Shown: piece by piece, positions 1-7,849 of the stretch
Layout of the letters: every line of letters begins with the position of its first letter
How positions within the stretch are numbered: position 1 is the first letter of the stretch
Origin: an uncultured Veillonellaceae bacterium
GTDB taxonomy: Bacteria; Bacillota; Negativicutes; Veillonellales; Negativicoccaceae
DNA length: 64,000 bases
Reading direction: 5' to 3'
Assembly: GCA_945876385.1 (NCBI GenBank)
Contig: CAMCNU010000002.1
Coordinates: 62,001-126,000 of the forward strand
The notes under the pieces: generated by a model
Told to the model about the DNA's origin: nothing
Seen by the model: the letters and a program-made list of their open reading frames with translations, nothing else
Database searches by the model: none
Made by a program: the position numbers and the translations under genes

Positions 1-1830
1 TTCACATCATCTGCAGACAGATTGCCGGCATTCTTGTCAGCCTTCGCCTTCAACGACTGATTGACATCCGCTTTGCTTGCTTTTTGCTCCAGCGCACGAT
101 AAATTTTGTCACCGGTCACGCCTTTAGTAGTGTTAGCGGCTGTAATCTCGCCATCCAGCGAGGCATTACCCGCAACCACTCCGCTAATCGCTTTATTCAG
201 CGTGTCGCCCGTAATCAGTCCCGTATTGCCGGCCGCGTTTGCTCCGTTGCCGAGTTTGGTCTGCCATGCCGTGACGTCATCGGTTGTGAGATTGCCTGCG
301 TTCGTGTCCGCTTTCTTTTTCAATGCGTTATCTACGTCCGCTTTGTTCGCTTTGTTGGCAAGATCTTCCGCTACCGCCGCTTGCATCGCTTGTTTGCTGA
401 CGTGCACTTTGTAGACAGTGGCGTCGCCTTCTATTTCCGTTGTCACGGTCGTGTTCGTACCGTCCGCTACTTTTACGCTGCCTTTGGCAAGGTCACGGAT
501 GACCGTCTTGCCGGTGTCCGTCAGGTTGTCCATGTCCGTATTCGCTTTGTTGGCAATATCAGCTGCATTCGCTTTTCCTTGCAACGCTTCGTACACTTTA
601 TCGCCCGTCACAAGCCCGGTGTTTCCTTGTGTGACCGTGCCGTCACCGAGTGCCGCTTGCCAGTTCGTCTTGTCGATGTTCGTTGCGTCTTTGTTGGCTT
701 TCTTATTCAAGTCTGCAGTGAGCGTCGTCTGCAAGTTGTTGATTTTGTTGTAGACGGTATTGCCCGTGACTAATCCCGTATTACCTTCGGCTACTTCTCC
801 CGTGCCGAGTTTGGCTTGCCATGCGGTGACGTCATCGGGCGTGAGATTACTCGCGTTCGTGTCCGCTTTCTTTTTCAGAGCAGCGTCTACGTCCGTTTTG
901 TTCGCTTTGTTGGCGAGGTCATCTGCTACCGCGTCTTTCATCGCTTGTTTGCTGACGTGCACTTTGTAGACAGTGGCTTCGCCTTCCGTTTCCGTTGTCA
1001 CGGTCGTGTTCGTACCGTCCGCTACTTTTACGCTGCCTTTGGCAAGGTTGCGGATTTCTGTCTTACCTTCTTCAGTAATGTTCTTCAGATCCGTATTCGC
1101 TTTGCCGGCTACTTGGGCTGTGACGTCAATGTTTTGGATGGCACTGTGAAGTGTATCCCCCGTAATCAGTCCTGTATTCCCGGCTGCATTGGCGCCGTCA
1201 CCGAGTGCCGCTTGCCATTTCGTCTTGTCGATGTTCGTTGCGTCTTTGTTGGCTTTCAGTGAAAAGTCCGCGGTCAGCCTCGTCTGCAGGTTCTGGATTT
1301 TGTTGTAGACGGTATTGCCCGTGACTAAGCCCGTATTGCCTTCGGCTACTTCTCCCGTGCCGAGTTTGCCTTGCCATGCTGTGACGTCGCCAGGCGTGAG
1401 ATTGCCCGCGTTCGTGTCCGCTTTCTTTTTCAGAGCAGCGTCTACGTCCGTTTTGTTCGCTTTGTTGGCGAGGTCATCTGCTACCGCGTCTTTCATCGCT
1501 TGTGTGCTGACGTTGACTGCATAGGTCGTCGCATTGCCGTCCGTCCCTGTCGTGACGGTCGTGTTTTCGCCTTTGACTACTTTCACGCTGCCTTTGGCAA
1601 GGTTGCGGATTTCCGTCTTACCTTCTTCGGTAATGTTCTTCAGATCCGTATTCGCTTTGCCGGCTACTTGGGTTGTGACGTCAATGTTTTGGATGGCACT
1701 GTGAAGTGTATCCCCCGTAATCAGTCCTGTATTCCCGGCTGCATTGGCGCCGTCACCGAGTGCCGCTTGCCAGTTCGCTTTGTTAAACTTCGCAAAAGAA
1801 GCCGGCGTTTCAGCCAATGTGTTCAGCTGT
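1..1830 (-). repeat. Stalk repeat of 555 bp (185 codons), about three copies
   Basis: Matching landmarks recur at exactly 555-bp spacing. The string cgagtttg occurs at 251, 806 and 1361. The actttgtagacagtgg block occurs at 406 and 961. The tgccgcttgcca block occurs near 651, 1206 and 1761. The copies differ by scattered substitutions but keep frame, as expected of an adhesin stalk that changes length by recombination. The array continues off the left edge. Confidence 0.85.
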
Positions 1831-2744
1831 TTGAAATTCACCGCATCATTGTCTTGCGTGGCATCCGCCACATGAATAATCCGGCGTTCCTTGCCCGTCG
1901 CACCGACAGATACCGTATTGTCTTCTCCCGTACTGTTGGCACCGAGCACTACCGCATTTCGGGCAGCCGTGGTCACATTCGCGCCAAGGACATACGTACG
2001 ATTACCCGTGACTGTATTATCCGTGCCGATGGCGGCGCTTTGCATGCCGGCCACTTGATTGGCACGGCCGAGCGCAATGCTGTCCTGTCCGGTCACGACG
2101 ACATCTTTACCGAGACCGATAGCGGCATTTCCCGTCACAAGCGCGTTCGTACCGTAAGCGATGGCATCGGCGCCTTTGTTGGCAAGGTCATGCAGTGTCA
2201 AGCCGTCTTTGAGGTTTTGAAGTTCGTCCGTTTCGGTTTTCAGTGCGTCGGCTTTTTCTTTCAGCTCCTGTGCCACGCGTTCGTATTCGCGTGCGAGTAT
2301 CAAGTCTTCTTCAGACGGATTCAAACCCTCATAATTTCGCCGCGCTTGGTCGGCTTTGTTGCGCAAGTCTTGGATTTGACGCTCGTATTCTTGGATCGCG
2401 TTCTTGTTAATCCCCAGTTCGCGTTCCAGTTCCGCAGTCAATTTATTTGTCGCGAGTTTATTCTTTTCTTCAACACCGGTGATGTTTTCTTGTGTCCATT
2501 CCTTCTTAATGCCTTTGCCGATTTGATTAAACAAAACAGATGTGCTACTCAACTCTTTACCAAACAATTCTCTGTACTTGTCTTTTATGGTTTGTTCATT
2601 TGTGTCCAGCTTTTGTTGGCGTTTGTCCAGTGCCGCTTTTTTCTTGTCCAACCATTGGGTATCATGCGTGTCTTCGTACTTCCCCTGGTAGTAACAAATC
2701 TGATAGTCCAAATCGACCAGTTCAAACTTCATGTCCGTAACCAT
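1..2744 (-). CDS. Trimeric autotransporter adhesin, distal part: coiled coil, YadA-like head, neck and repeated stalk (partial, runs off left edge)
   Basis: The frame is open from ATG at 2744 to the window edge. It starts with a charged coiled coil, then a YadA-like head of repeats of the type AIGLGKDVVVTG and SIALGRANQVAG. A classic neck follows (IIHVADATQDNDAVNFKQL), then a long stalk of 555-bp repeats. Such proteins form trimers on the outer surface and bind host or partner cells; the membrane anchor would lie beyond the window. There is no signal peptide at this ATG and no good ribosome binding site. The frame is the same as that of the exported protein just upstream, separated by a single TAA. 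It is therefore most likely the rest of one adhesin cut by a nonsense codon, not an independent gene. The ATG given is only the first one available. Confidence 0.75.
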   Translation of the reverse strand, partial: MVTDMKFELVDLDYQICYYQGKYEDTHDTQWLDKKKAALDKRQQKLDTNEQTIKDKYRELFGKELSSTSVLFNQIGKGIKKEWTQENITGVEEKNKLATNKLTAELERELGINKNAIQEYERQIQDLRNKADQARRNYEGLNPSEEDLILAREYERVAQELKEKADALKTETDELQNLKDGLTLHDLANKGADAIAYGTNALVTGNAAIGLGKDVVVTGQDSIALGRANQVAGMQSAAIGTDNTVTGNRTYVLGANVTTAARNAVVLGANSTGEDNTVSVGATGKERRIIHVADATQDNDAVNFKQLNTLAETPASFAKFNKANWQAALGDGANAAGNTGLITGDTLHSAIQNIDVTTQVAGKANTDLKNITEEGKTEIRNLAKGSVKVVKGENTTVTTGTDGNATTYAVNVSTQAMKDAVADDLANKANKTDVDAALKKKADTNAGNLTPGDVTAWQGKLGTGEVAEGNTGLVTGNTVYNKIQNLQTRLTADFSLKANKDATNIDKTKWQAALGDGANAAGNTGLITGDTLHSAIQNIDVTAQVAGKANTDLKNITEEGKTEIRNLAKGSVKVADGTNTTVTTETEGEATVYKVHVSKQAMKDAVADDLANKANKTDVDAALKKKADTNASNLTPDDVTAWQAKLGTGEVAEGNTGLVTGNTVYNKINNLQTTLTADLNKKANKDATNIDKTNWQAALGDGTVTQGNTGLVTGDKVYEALQGKANAADIANKANTDMDNLTDTGKTVIRDLAKGSVKVADGTNTTVTTEIEGDATVYKVHVSKQAMQAAVAEDLANKANKADVDNALKKKADTNAGNLTTDDVTAWQTKLGNGANAAGNTGLITGDTLNKAISGVVAGNASLDGEITAANTTKGVTGDKIYRALEQKASKADVNQSLKAKADKNAGNLSADDV

Positions 2745-2762
2745 ATTAAAGAGAACGGTGCT

Positions 2763-3947
2763 TTACCCGCCGGTTGCAGTATCAAATTTCCCGAACACTT
2801 CATCCCCGCTACGACGGTTCGCGTCATGAATCTGCGCCTTCCACCCCTCTTTGGCGGCATTCCATTTGTCATAAGTCGCTTGATCGACTGTATCGCTTTT
2901 CACATTCCAATACGTTTGGTAAATTTCGCCGTTATATGCCAACTTGCCGCCATCGCGCAGTCCATTTACACGAACAATACCGTTATTATCAATTGAATAC
3001 TCTCCTAAAGAATTGTAGCTGTAGGAGGAGGAGGAGTGGTAGGAGGAGGAGGGGTAGTAGGAGGAGGAGGAGTAGTAGGAGGAGGAAGAGTCGTATCGGG
3101 AGGAGGAGGAGGAGCTGGAAGTGGAGGTGGAGGTGCCGTAGCCGTGGGCGGAGGTGGTGGGGTCGTCATATTGCAAGACAATTCCATTTAAATCTCTTCC
3201 CAACGGATTTTCCCGCATCTGATCGACGATTCTTCGATTTCCATGGTCGCTAATCACTTTGTTATTCTTCCGCAAATCCCCCAGTGCCTTGTAGTAACTG
3301 CTTACATAGTCCTTGTAAAAGCCTTCCGACAGGTTCAGCGACGTCCCCTGCTCGGCTTTGGCTTTCAGTTCCTGTGCCGCCCGCGTCAGCCCTTCCGGAG
3401 TGGAGATATCCGTATTGGTCAGTTGACTTACCCCCGTCAAACGACTGTTGAGGTCATCCAGCTTTGCCTGATGGGCTGCAAATGCATCTCTCGTGCCGTC
3501 GACCTTGGCTTGCCAAGTCTGTTCCGCACTTGTCCACACATTTTTGGCGTTTTCTTTTGACTTGCGAATCTGTTCTACACGGATACCGGCTTCAATCGTT
3601 TTCTGTTCACGGATTTTGAGGGCATTCAATTCATCACCGAGCTGCTTGACTCGGCGTTGCTTGTCCTCAATTTGTTGCAGTTTGGCTTGGTTTTCGGCCA
3701 GCTTTGCTGTGATGGTGGCGGATGTTTCGTTGTTCCCTGTGGCGGTGGCACCTTTCCCGATGGCAATACTGTTCGTACCGGTCGAAATCGATCCCTCGCC
3801 GCGCGCATACGAATCCGTTCCGAGCTCCAATCCGGTGCGTTCATACGGCTGGTTGACGGTAATATCGACCACCGTACTCGCCGCTAAGGCACTCCCCGTC
3901 ACCACGGAAAACGCTGCCCATGCGGCCAAAACCTTTTTATTCTTCAT
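2763..3947 (-). CDS. Trimeric autotransporter adhesin, N-terminal part ending at an in-frame TAA
   Basis: The ATG at 3947 has a GGAGG about 11 bases upstream and opens a signal peptide (MKNKKVLAAWAAF...ALA). After it come a short YadA-head-like segment (GTNSIAIGKGATATG), a long charged coiled coil, a Ser/Tyr-rich low-complexity stretch (about 3015-3135) and a mixed domain ending FDTATGG. An upstream in-frame ATG at 4016 lacks both a ribosome site and a signal peptide directly behind it. The frame stays open past the TAA at 2765-2763 into the coiled coil, head and stalk of the next entry. As read, this piece would be exported without an outer-membrane anchor. Either it is a broken adhesin, or the stop is read through, or it is a sequence error. 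Confidence 0.75.
   Translation of the reverse strand: MKNKKVLAAWAAFSVVTGSALAASTVVDITVNQPYERTGLELGTDSYARGEGSISTGTNSIAIGKGATATGNNETSATITAKLAENQAKLQQIEDKQRRVKQLGDELNALKIREQKTIEAGIRVEQIRKSKENAKNVWTSAEQTWQAKVDGTRDAFAAHQAKLDDLNSRLTGVSQLTNTDISTPEGLTRAAQELKAKAEQGTSLNLSEGFYKDYVSSYYKALGDLRKNNKVISDHGNRRIVDQMRENPLGRDLNGIVLQYDDPTTSAHGYGTSTSTSSSSSSSRYDSSSSYYSSSSYYPSSSYHSSSSYSYNSLGEYSIDNNGIVRVNGLRDGGKLAYNGEIYQTYWNVKSDTVDQATYDKWNAAKEGWKAQIHDANRRSGDEVFGKFDTATGG
3015..3135 (-). repeat. TCC-rich microsatellite coding a Ser/Tyr tract
   Basis: On the coding strand this is a run of TCC triplets broken by TAC/TAT codons, giving blocks of four to seven serines separated by tyrosines (SSSSYY, SSSYHSSSS). Slippage by whole triplets would change tract length without shifting the frame. 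Confidence 0.8.
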
Positions 3948-4280
3948 ACTTTCTCGAACCTCCAATCGATGACTACCGCTATCTCGAACACATCCTTTTT
4001 TGCATTTAAGTCCCACCGCAGATGTATTCTTTAGCCTCCCACATCCGTCAATTTATAATAAGTATATATACTTATATACGTCCAACATAAATATATCACA
4101 CAAATATAATTATTTTCAATATTTTCAGGATTATATTTAATTAAGCCTATTACCTTTTATCATTCCGGTATTTCGATTACGGACGCGTTTAGCCGTGTAT
4201 AGCCGCACCATTCATATCACACCAACCGCCGCTACTCTCCAACGTTATCGCACTCTTCGCTTCCCGTTTATCACAATCAC
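3948..4280. other. AT-rich intergenic and leader region of the adhesin
   Basis: No gene is seen. The stretch from about 4040 to 4160 is strikingly AT-rich compared with its surroundings. On the minus strand it holds several promoter-like pairs, for example TTGAAA with an AT-rich -10 about 17 bases on. It also holds the 18-bp palindrome listed separately. The adhesin therefore probably has a leader of about 100 bases or more. The exact promoter cannot be chosen by eye. Confidence 0.5.
4058..4075. promoter_or_regulatory. Perfect 18-bp AT palindrome, possible operator of the adhesin gene
   Basis: ATAAGTATATATACTTAT reads the same on both strands. It lies about 110 bases upstream of the adhesin start, within the promoter-like AT-rich block. 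That is a typical position for a repressor or activator site, but the protein is unknown. Palindromes made only of A and T can also arise by chance in such a region. Confidence 0.4.
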
Positions 4281-4327
4281 GGCACACAAAAATACGCGCC
4301 ACATCGTGGCGCGTATTTTTGTGTGCC
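4281..4327 (-). terminator. Terminator of the G5/3D-domain gene
   Basis: A perfect 22-bp inverted repeat with a 3-base loop lies just after the stop of the minus-strand gene ending at 4336. The arms contain runs of A and T, so the hairpin could act in both directions. Confidence 0.85.
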
Positions 4328-4335
4328 GTCTGCTC

Positions 4336-5313
4336 TTAATTCAAAATATACACTTCCGTCATCCGGCGACCGAATTCGAAGGCTTCGTCATAGTCTTCCA
4401 TGCACAGGTCGATGCGGGCGCCTTGGATGGCACCGCCGGTATCGGCGGCAATCGCCTCGCCGTAGCCGGGGATAAATACCCGCGTCCCGAGCGGAATGAC
4501 GTCGGGATCGACCGCGACGACACCGTAGGTCGCCGGGATACCGCTGGCGGTAATGCCGCGGCCGTCACCGTCCATCGGATGATAAGCGGTCGCTTCCATT
4601 TCCATCACTTTCGTAAAACGGATGTCTCCGCGACTCGTCGTCACGACCGAGCGGGTCCCCGCTTCGCGCACTTCCGTAACCGGCGGCGTGATATCCGCCA
4701 CCGCCACAACATGACGGCGCAGTTCTTTGCCGTCCACCCAAATCCGTTCGTAGGTCACCTTGCGCTCACCGTTTCGGCCGGCGGTCACCAGGCGCTCTTC
4801 GCCCATACGCATCCGATTGTTCGGCTGTATCTGCGTCACAAAGGGAACCTCTTCCACGACGTCCACCGTGTCTTTCGTACAGAGCGCCATCGTAATCGTC
4901 ATGCCCGCCATCAGCGGTTCATCATCCGCCTGCAACGTCGTGTACTTCGTCAAATCGTACCCGAGTTGGGCGGCAGCCTCGCCGACCGTATAGGCCGGAA
5001 TCACCATGTCCCGAGATGTCGTCCCGTCGGTCACCGTCACCGGCACACCGCGCACGACGGTAATCCGTTCTGCACCCGTTGCGGCATCGCGGACCATCGT
5101 GACCCGGTCATGCCCGCCGAGCAGGATACCCGTTTCTTGCAGTATCCCCGCCGCCGAACGCGCGGTCGTCCGCACTTCCCGCTCCGTCCCGTCTACCGTC
5201 AGTACGACCGTCCGCGGCGGCATGGCAAAGCCGACCAACCACAGCGCGCACCAGAGTACGACGACGACACTCACAAGGGAAGGCGAGACATATGTCTTCC
5301 AATTTGTCCTCAT
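4336..5313 (-). CDS. YabE-like cell-wall protein: ubiquitin-like domains, G5 domain and C-terminal 3D lytic domain
   Basis: This 325-residue protein has one N-terminal membrane segment (about residues 9-33). Two DUF348-type ubiquitin-like modules follow (TVDGTEREVRTT..., VTDGTTSRDM...). Next is a G5 domain around ERLVTAGRNGERKVTYERIW, then a 3D domain with YGVVAVDPDVIPLGT and ADTGGAIQGARIDL, whose aspartates are the family's catalytic set. Relatives such as YabE and Rpf-like proteins cut peptidoglycan during growth or outgrowth, so the domain order supports a membrane-tethered wall hydrolase. ATG at 5313 is preferred over an in-frame TTG at 5319, because GGAGG lies 7 bases before the ATG and only 1 base before the TTG. 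It is transcribed alone. Confidence 0.85.
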   Translation of the reverse strand: MRTNWKTYVSPSLVSVVVVLWCALWLVGFAMPPRTVVLTVDGTEREVRTTARSAAGILQETGILLGGHDRVTMVRDAATGAERITVVRGVPVTVTDGTTSRDMVIPAYTVGEAAAQLGYDLTKYTTLQADDEPLMAGMTITMALCTKDTVDVVEEVPFVTQIQPNNRMRMGEERLVTAGRNGERKVTYERIWVDGKELRRHVVAVADITPPVTEVREAGTRSVVTTSRGDIRFTKVMEMEATAYHPMDGDGRGITASGIPATYGVVAVDPDVIPLGTRVFIPGYGEAIAADTGGAIQGARIDLCMEDYDEAFEFGRRMTEVYILN

Positions 5314-5334
5314 AATCAAACCTCCAACGTGAAA

Positions 5335-5364
5335 ATTCTACCATAGGCGGACATTTTCTGTCAA
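5335..5364 (-). promoter_or_regulatory. Sigma-A-type promoter of the YabE-like gene
   Basis: On the minus strand, TTGACA (5364-5359) and TAGAAT (5340-5335) are 18 bases apart, about 22 bases upstream of the start codon. Confidence 0.75.
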
Positions 5365-5660
5365 AGGAACGTGGTTGACAATAGCTGTTTTCAGGCTCTC
5401 CGCGGGCGTTTTTCTAATATTCGGATAGGACATTTTTGTCCGGCACGGATGATTGTTATCCCCGTGAAAAAGAACGACAGGCAACGCTTTTCTTGACGTC
5501 CACAGGAGACGGACAAAATGTCGTGGTTTTTGTTCGGCACGAACGACAGCAAATATTATGTTTTTATTAGAGCAACATTTTTCGCCTTTTTTTGCTTATT
5601 TTTTTACATAAATCAGTCAATTTCTTCCGTTTTGCGTCCGCAATTCTCCACTTTGGCAAC
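5365..5660. other. Intergenic region without a convincing gene
   Basis: It lies between the YabE-like promoter and the ppk terminator. It contains a near-perfect inverted pair, gacatttttgtccg (5429-5442) and cggacaaaatgtc (5510-5522). It also has a short AT-rich frame from 5518 whose coding nature is doubtful. Confidence 0.5.
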
Positions 5661-5698
5661 AAAAATCACCGGCAGATGCAGTACCGCATCTGCCGGTG
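5661..5698 (-). terminator. Terminator downstream of ppk
   Basis: A 13-bp stem (caccggcagatgc with gcatctgccggtg) and 6-base loop are followed on the minus strand by ATTTTT, 30 bases after the ppk stop. Confidence 0.85.
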
Positions 5699-5728
5699 AA
5701 GGCTAAATGTAGTATCCCCGGCGGACAC

Positions 5729-7849
5729 TCACCATTCGTCGGAGTAGTAGGGCTCCAAGCGTTGGCGCAGGGTCATCTTGACCGGGCGGTCACGTTTTTC
5801 CGCCAGTTCCCGGAAGTAGTCTTGACTGTTCAGGGGATCGACCTCGGCAATCGTCTTGGTATAGGTGCCGTCGGCATGCATGATGTGCGCTTTGCGATTG
5901 TCGGCCAGTTCCGTTTCCAGTATGCGACACAGGCGCTCGCGGTGTTCGGGTTCTTCGACCGGCGCCATCAGCTCGACGCGGTCATTGAGATTGCGCGGCA
6001 TCCAATCGGCCGAACCGATATAGACTTCTTCGCGGCCGCCGTTGGCAAAGCGAAAGATGCGACTGTGCTCGAGGAAGCGCCCCACGATACTGCGTACCCG
6101 GATTCGCTCGCTTACCCCGGCAATCCCCGGCTTGAGGACGCAAATCCCGCGGACGATGAGGTCGATTTCCACGCCCGCCTGCGAGGCTTCGTAAAGTTTG
6201 AGTATCATCTCGCGGTCGAGCAGGGAATTCATCTTGGCCATGATGCGGGCGGGTTCGCCGCGGCGGGCCCATTCGATTTCCCGGTCAATCAGCTCGACGG
6301 TGCGCCGCCGCATATCCATCGGCGCGACGATGAATTTATTCCATTCGGGCGGGTCCGAGTAGCCGGACAGCAGGTTGAAAAACGCCGTCGCATCGATACC
6401 GAATTGCTCGTTACAGGTAAATATCCCCACATCCGTGTAGAGTTTGGCGGTCTTGCCGTTATAATTACCCGTACCGACGTGGACGTAGCGGCGGATACCG
6501 TCCGATTCACGTCGGATGACGAGCGTACATTTGGAATGGGTCTTGACGCCGACCAGCCCGTAGATGACATGCGCCCCCGCCTGCTCGAGCCGCCGCCCCA
6601 TGATGATGTTGTTTTCTTCGTCAAAACGCGCCTTCACTTCCATCAGGACGGTGACCTGCTTGCCGTTTTCCGCCGCTTTCGCCAAGGCATTGACGATAGG
6701 CGAGTCGGAGCTGACCCGATACAGTGTCTGTTTAATCGCGAGGACGTCGGGGTCAAGCGCGGCTTCCGCCACCAGCCGCTCGACCGGCGCAAACGATTCG
6801 TACGGCAAATGCACAAACAGATCGCGCTCCCGAATCATCGCAAAGATATTGTCCCCCGTCGCCTGCAGGACGGCATACGGTGTCCGCGGCCGGAAGGGGA
6901 CATAGTGCAGCCTTTCGGTGCCTTCGAGGTTGCCGAACGCGAAAAACACGGTACAGTCCAGCGGCCCTTCGACGGGATAGACTTCGGCGGGATTCAGTTG
7001 CAATTCCGCCCGCAAAAATCCTTCCAACTCGGCACTCGCGCCGGCACTGATTTCCAGTCGGACGGCGGCCCCGCGACGGCGCAGTTTGAGCGATTTTTCC
7101 ACTTCCGTCAGCAAGTCTTCCGCGCCTTCTTCGTCGATATCCAAGTCCGCGTCGCGTGTCACACGAAAGACACAGGTCTCCGTGATGGTAAAGCCGCGGA
7201 AAAAGTCTTCCGCATGATGTTGCAATATTTCTTCGAGCAGGACAAATTCGCGCGCTCCCTCCTGCTGCGTCGTCATCAGCGGCACCAAGCGGGGTAATAC
7301 GCCCGGCACCGGCAAAATCGCGCGCCGCTCGTCCGCATCGCCGTCCCCGTGCAGGCGTACGCCGACATTGAGGCTACGGCTCTGCAAAAACGGAAACGGG
7401 TGACTGGCATCGACCGCCAGCGGCGTCACGACGGGGTAAATCGTGCGGACAAAGTAGGTATGCAGTTCCTCACGCTGGGCGGCGGACAGCTCCGCAAAAT
7501 GACGCACCACGATACCCTCCTGCGCCAGTTGCTCCAGGATAGGCGCCAAGTAGCGGCTCTGCCGCGCCACCAGTGCTTGCGCCTGTGTCGCGATGGCGGC
7601 CAGCTGCGCGGCCGGCGTCATGTCGGCATTGTCGCGCCGCTCGATGCCGCCTGCCCGCTGATGCATCAGCCCCGCCACGCGAATCATGAAAAACTCGTCC
7701 AAGTTTGACGAGGTAATCGCAATAAAGTTCAGCTTTTCCAAAAGCGGATTATTCGGATCGACCGCCTCTTCCAACACCCGTTCATTAAACGAGAGCCAGC
7801 TCAATTCCCGATTGAGAAAATAACGATGATCCAGTACCGGTACGGTCAC
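5729..7849 (-). CDS. ppk: Polyphosphate kinase
   Basis: Ppk1 reversibly builds polyphosphate from ATP. The 706 residues match the usual family length. The N-terminal domain starts YFLNRELSWLSFNERVLEEA, followed by the NLDEFFMIRVAGL motif. The C-terminal phospholipase-D-like half carries KTHSKCTLVIRR, with the histidine expected to be phosphorylated, and HVGTGNYN. The start is GTG and shares the four bases GTGA with the stop of the upstream Ppx-like gene. The two are thus translationally coupled and presumably act together on polyphosphate or stringent signalling. A strong terminator follows. Confidence 0.95.
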   Translation of the reverse strand: MTVPVLDHRYFLNRELSWLSFNERVLEEAVDPNNPLLEKLNFIAITSSNLDEFFMIRVAGLMHQRAGGIERRDNADMTPAAQLAAIATQAQALVARQSRYLAPILEQLAQEGIVVRHFAELSAAQREELHTYFVRTIYPVVTPLAVDASHPFPFLQSRSLNVGVRLHGDGDADERRAILPVPGVLPRLVPLMTTQQEGAREFVLLEEILQHHAEDFFRGFTITETCVFRVTRDADLDIDEEGAEDLLTEVEKSLKLRRRGAAVRLEISAGASAELEGFLRAELQLNPAEVYPVEGPLDCTVFFAFGNLEGTERLHYVPFRPRTPYAVLQATGDNIFAMIRERDLFVHLPYESFAPVERLVAEAALDPDVLAIKQTLYRVSSDSPIVNALAKAAENGKQVTVLMEVKARFDEENNIIMGRRLEQAGAHVIYGLVGVKTHSKCTLVIRRESDGIRRYVHVGTGNYNGKTAKLYTDVGIFTCNEQFGIDATAFFNLLSGYSDPPEWNKFIVAPMDMRRRTVELIDREIEWARRGEPARIMAKMNSLLDREMILKLYEASQAGVEIDLIVRGICVLKPGIAGVSERIRVRSIVGRFLEHSRIFRFANGGREEVYIGSADWMPRNLNDRVELMAPVEEPEHRERLCRILETELADNRKAHIMHADGTYTKTIAEVDPLNSQDYFRELAEKRDRPVKMTLRQRLEPYYSDEW

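Noticed and set aside
84-2996. Long plus-strand frames across the left end
   Set aside because: They are antisense to the adhesin stalk. Their length comes from its repeated, GC-biased codons; they have no ribosome sites and no family resemblance.
3005-3187. Proline-rich 60-residue frame on the minus strand
   Set aside because: It is a shifted reading of the TCC tract that codes serine in the adhesin frame, which is open on both sides.
5518-5706. Possible 62-residue membrane peptide with an aggag upstream
   Set aside because: It is AT-rich, reads into the ppk terminator stem and has no supporting context. A weak case that expression data could revive.
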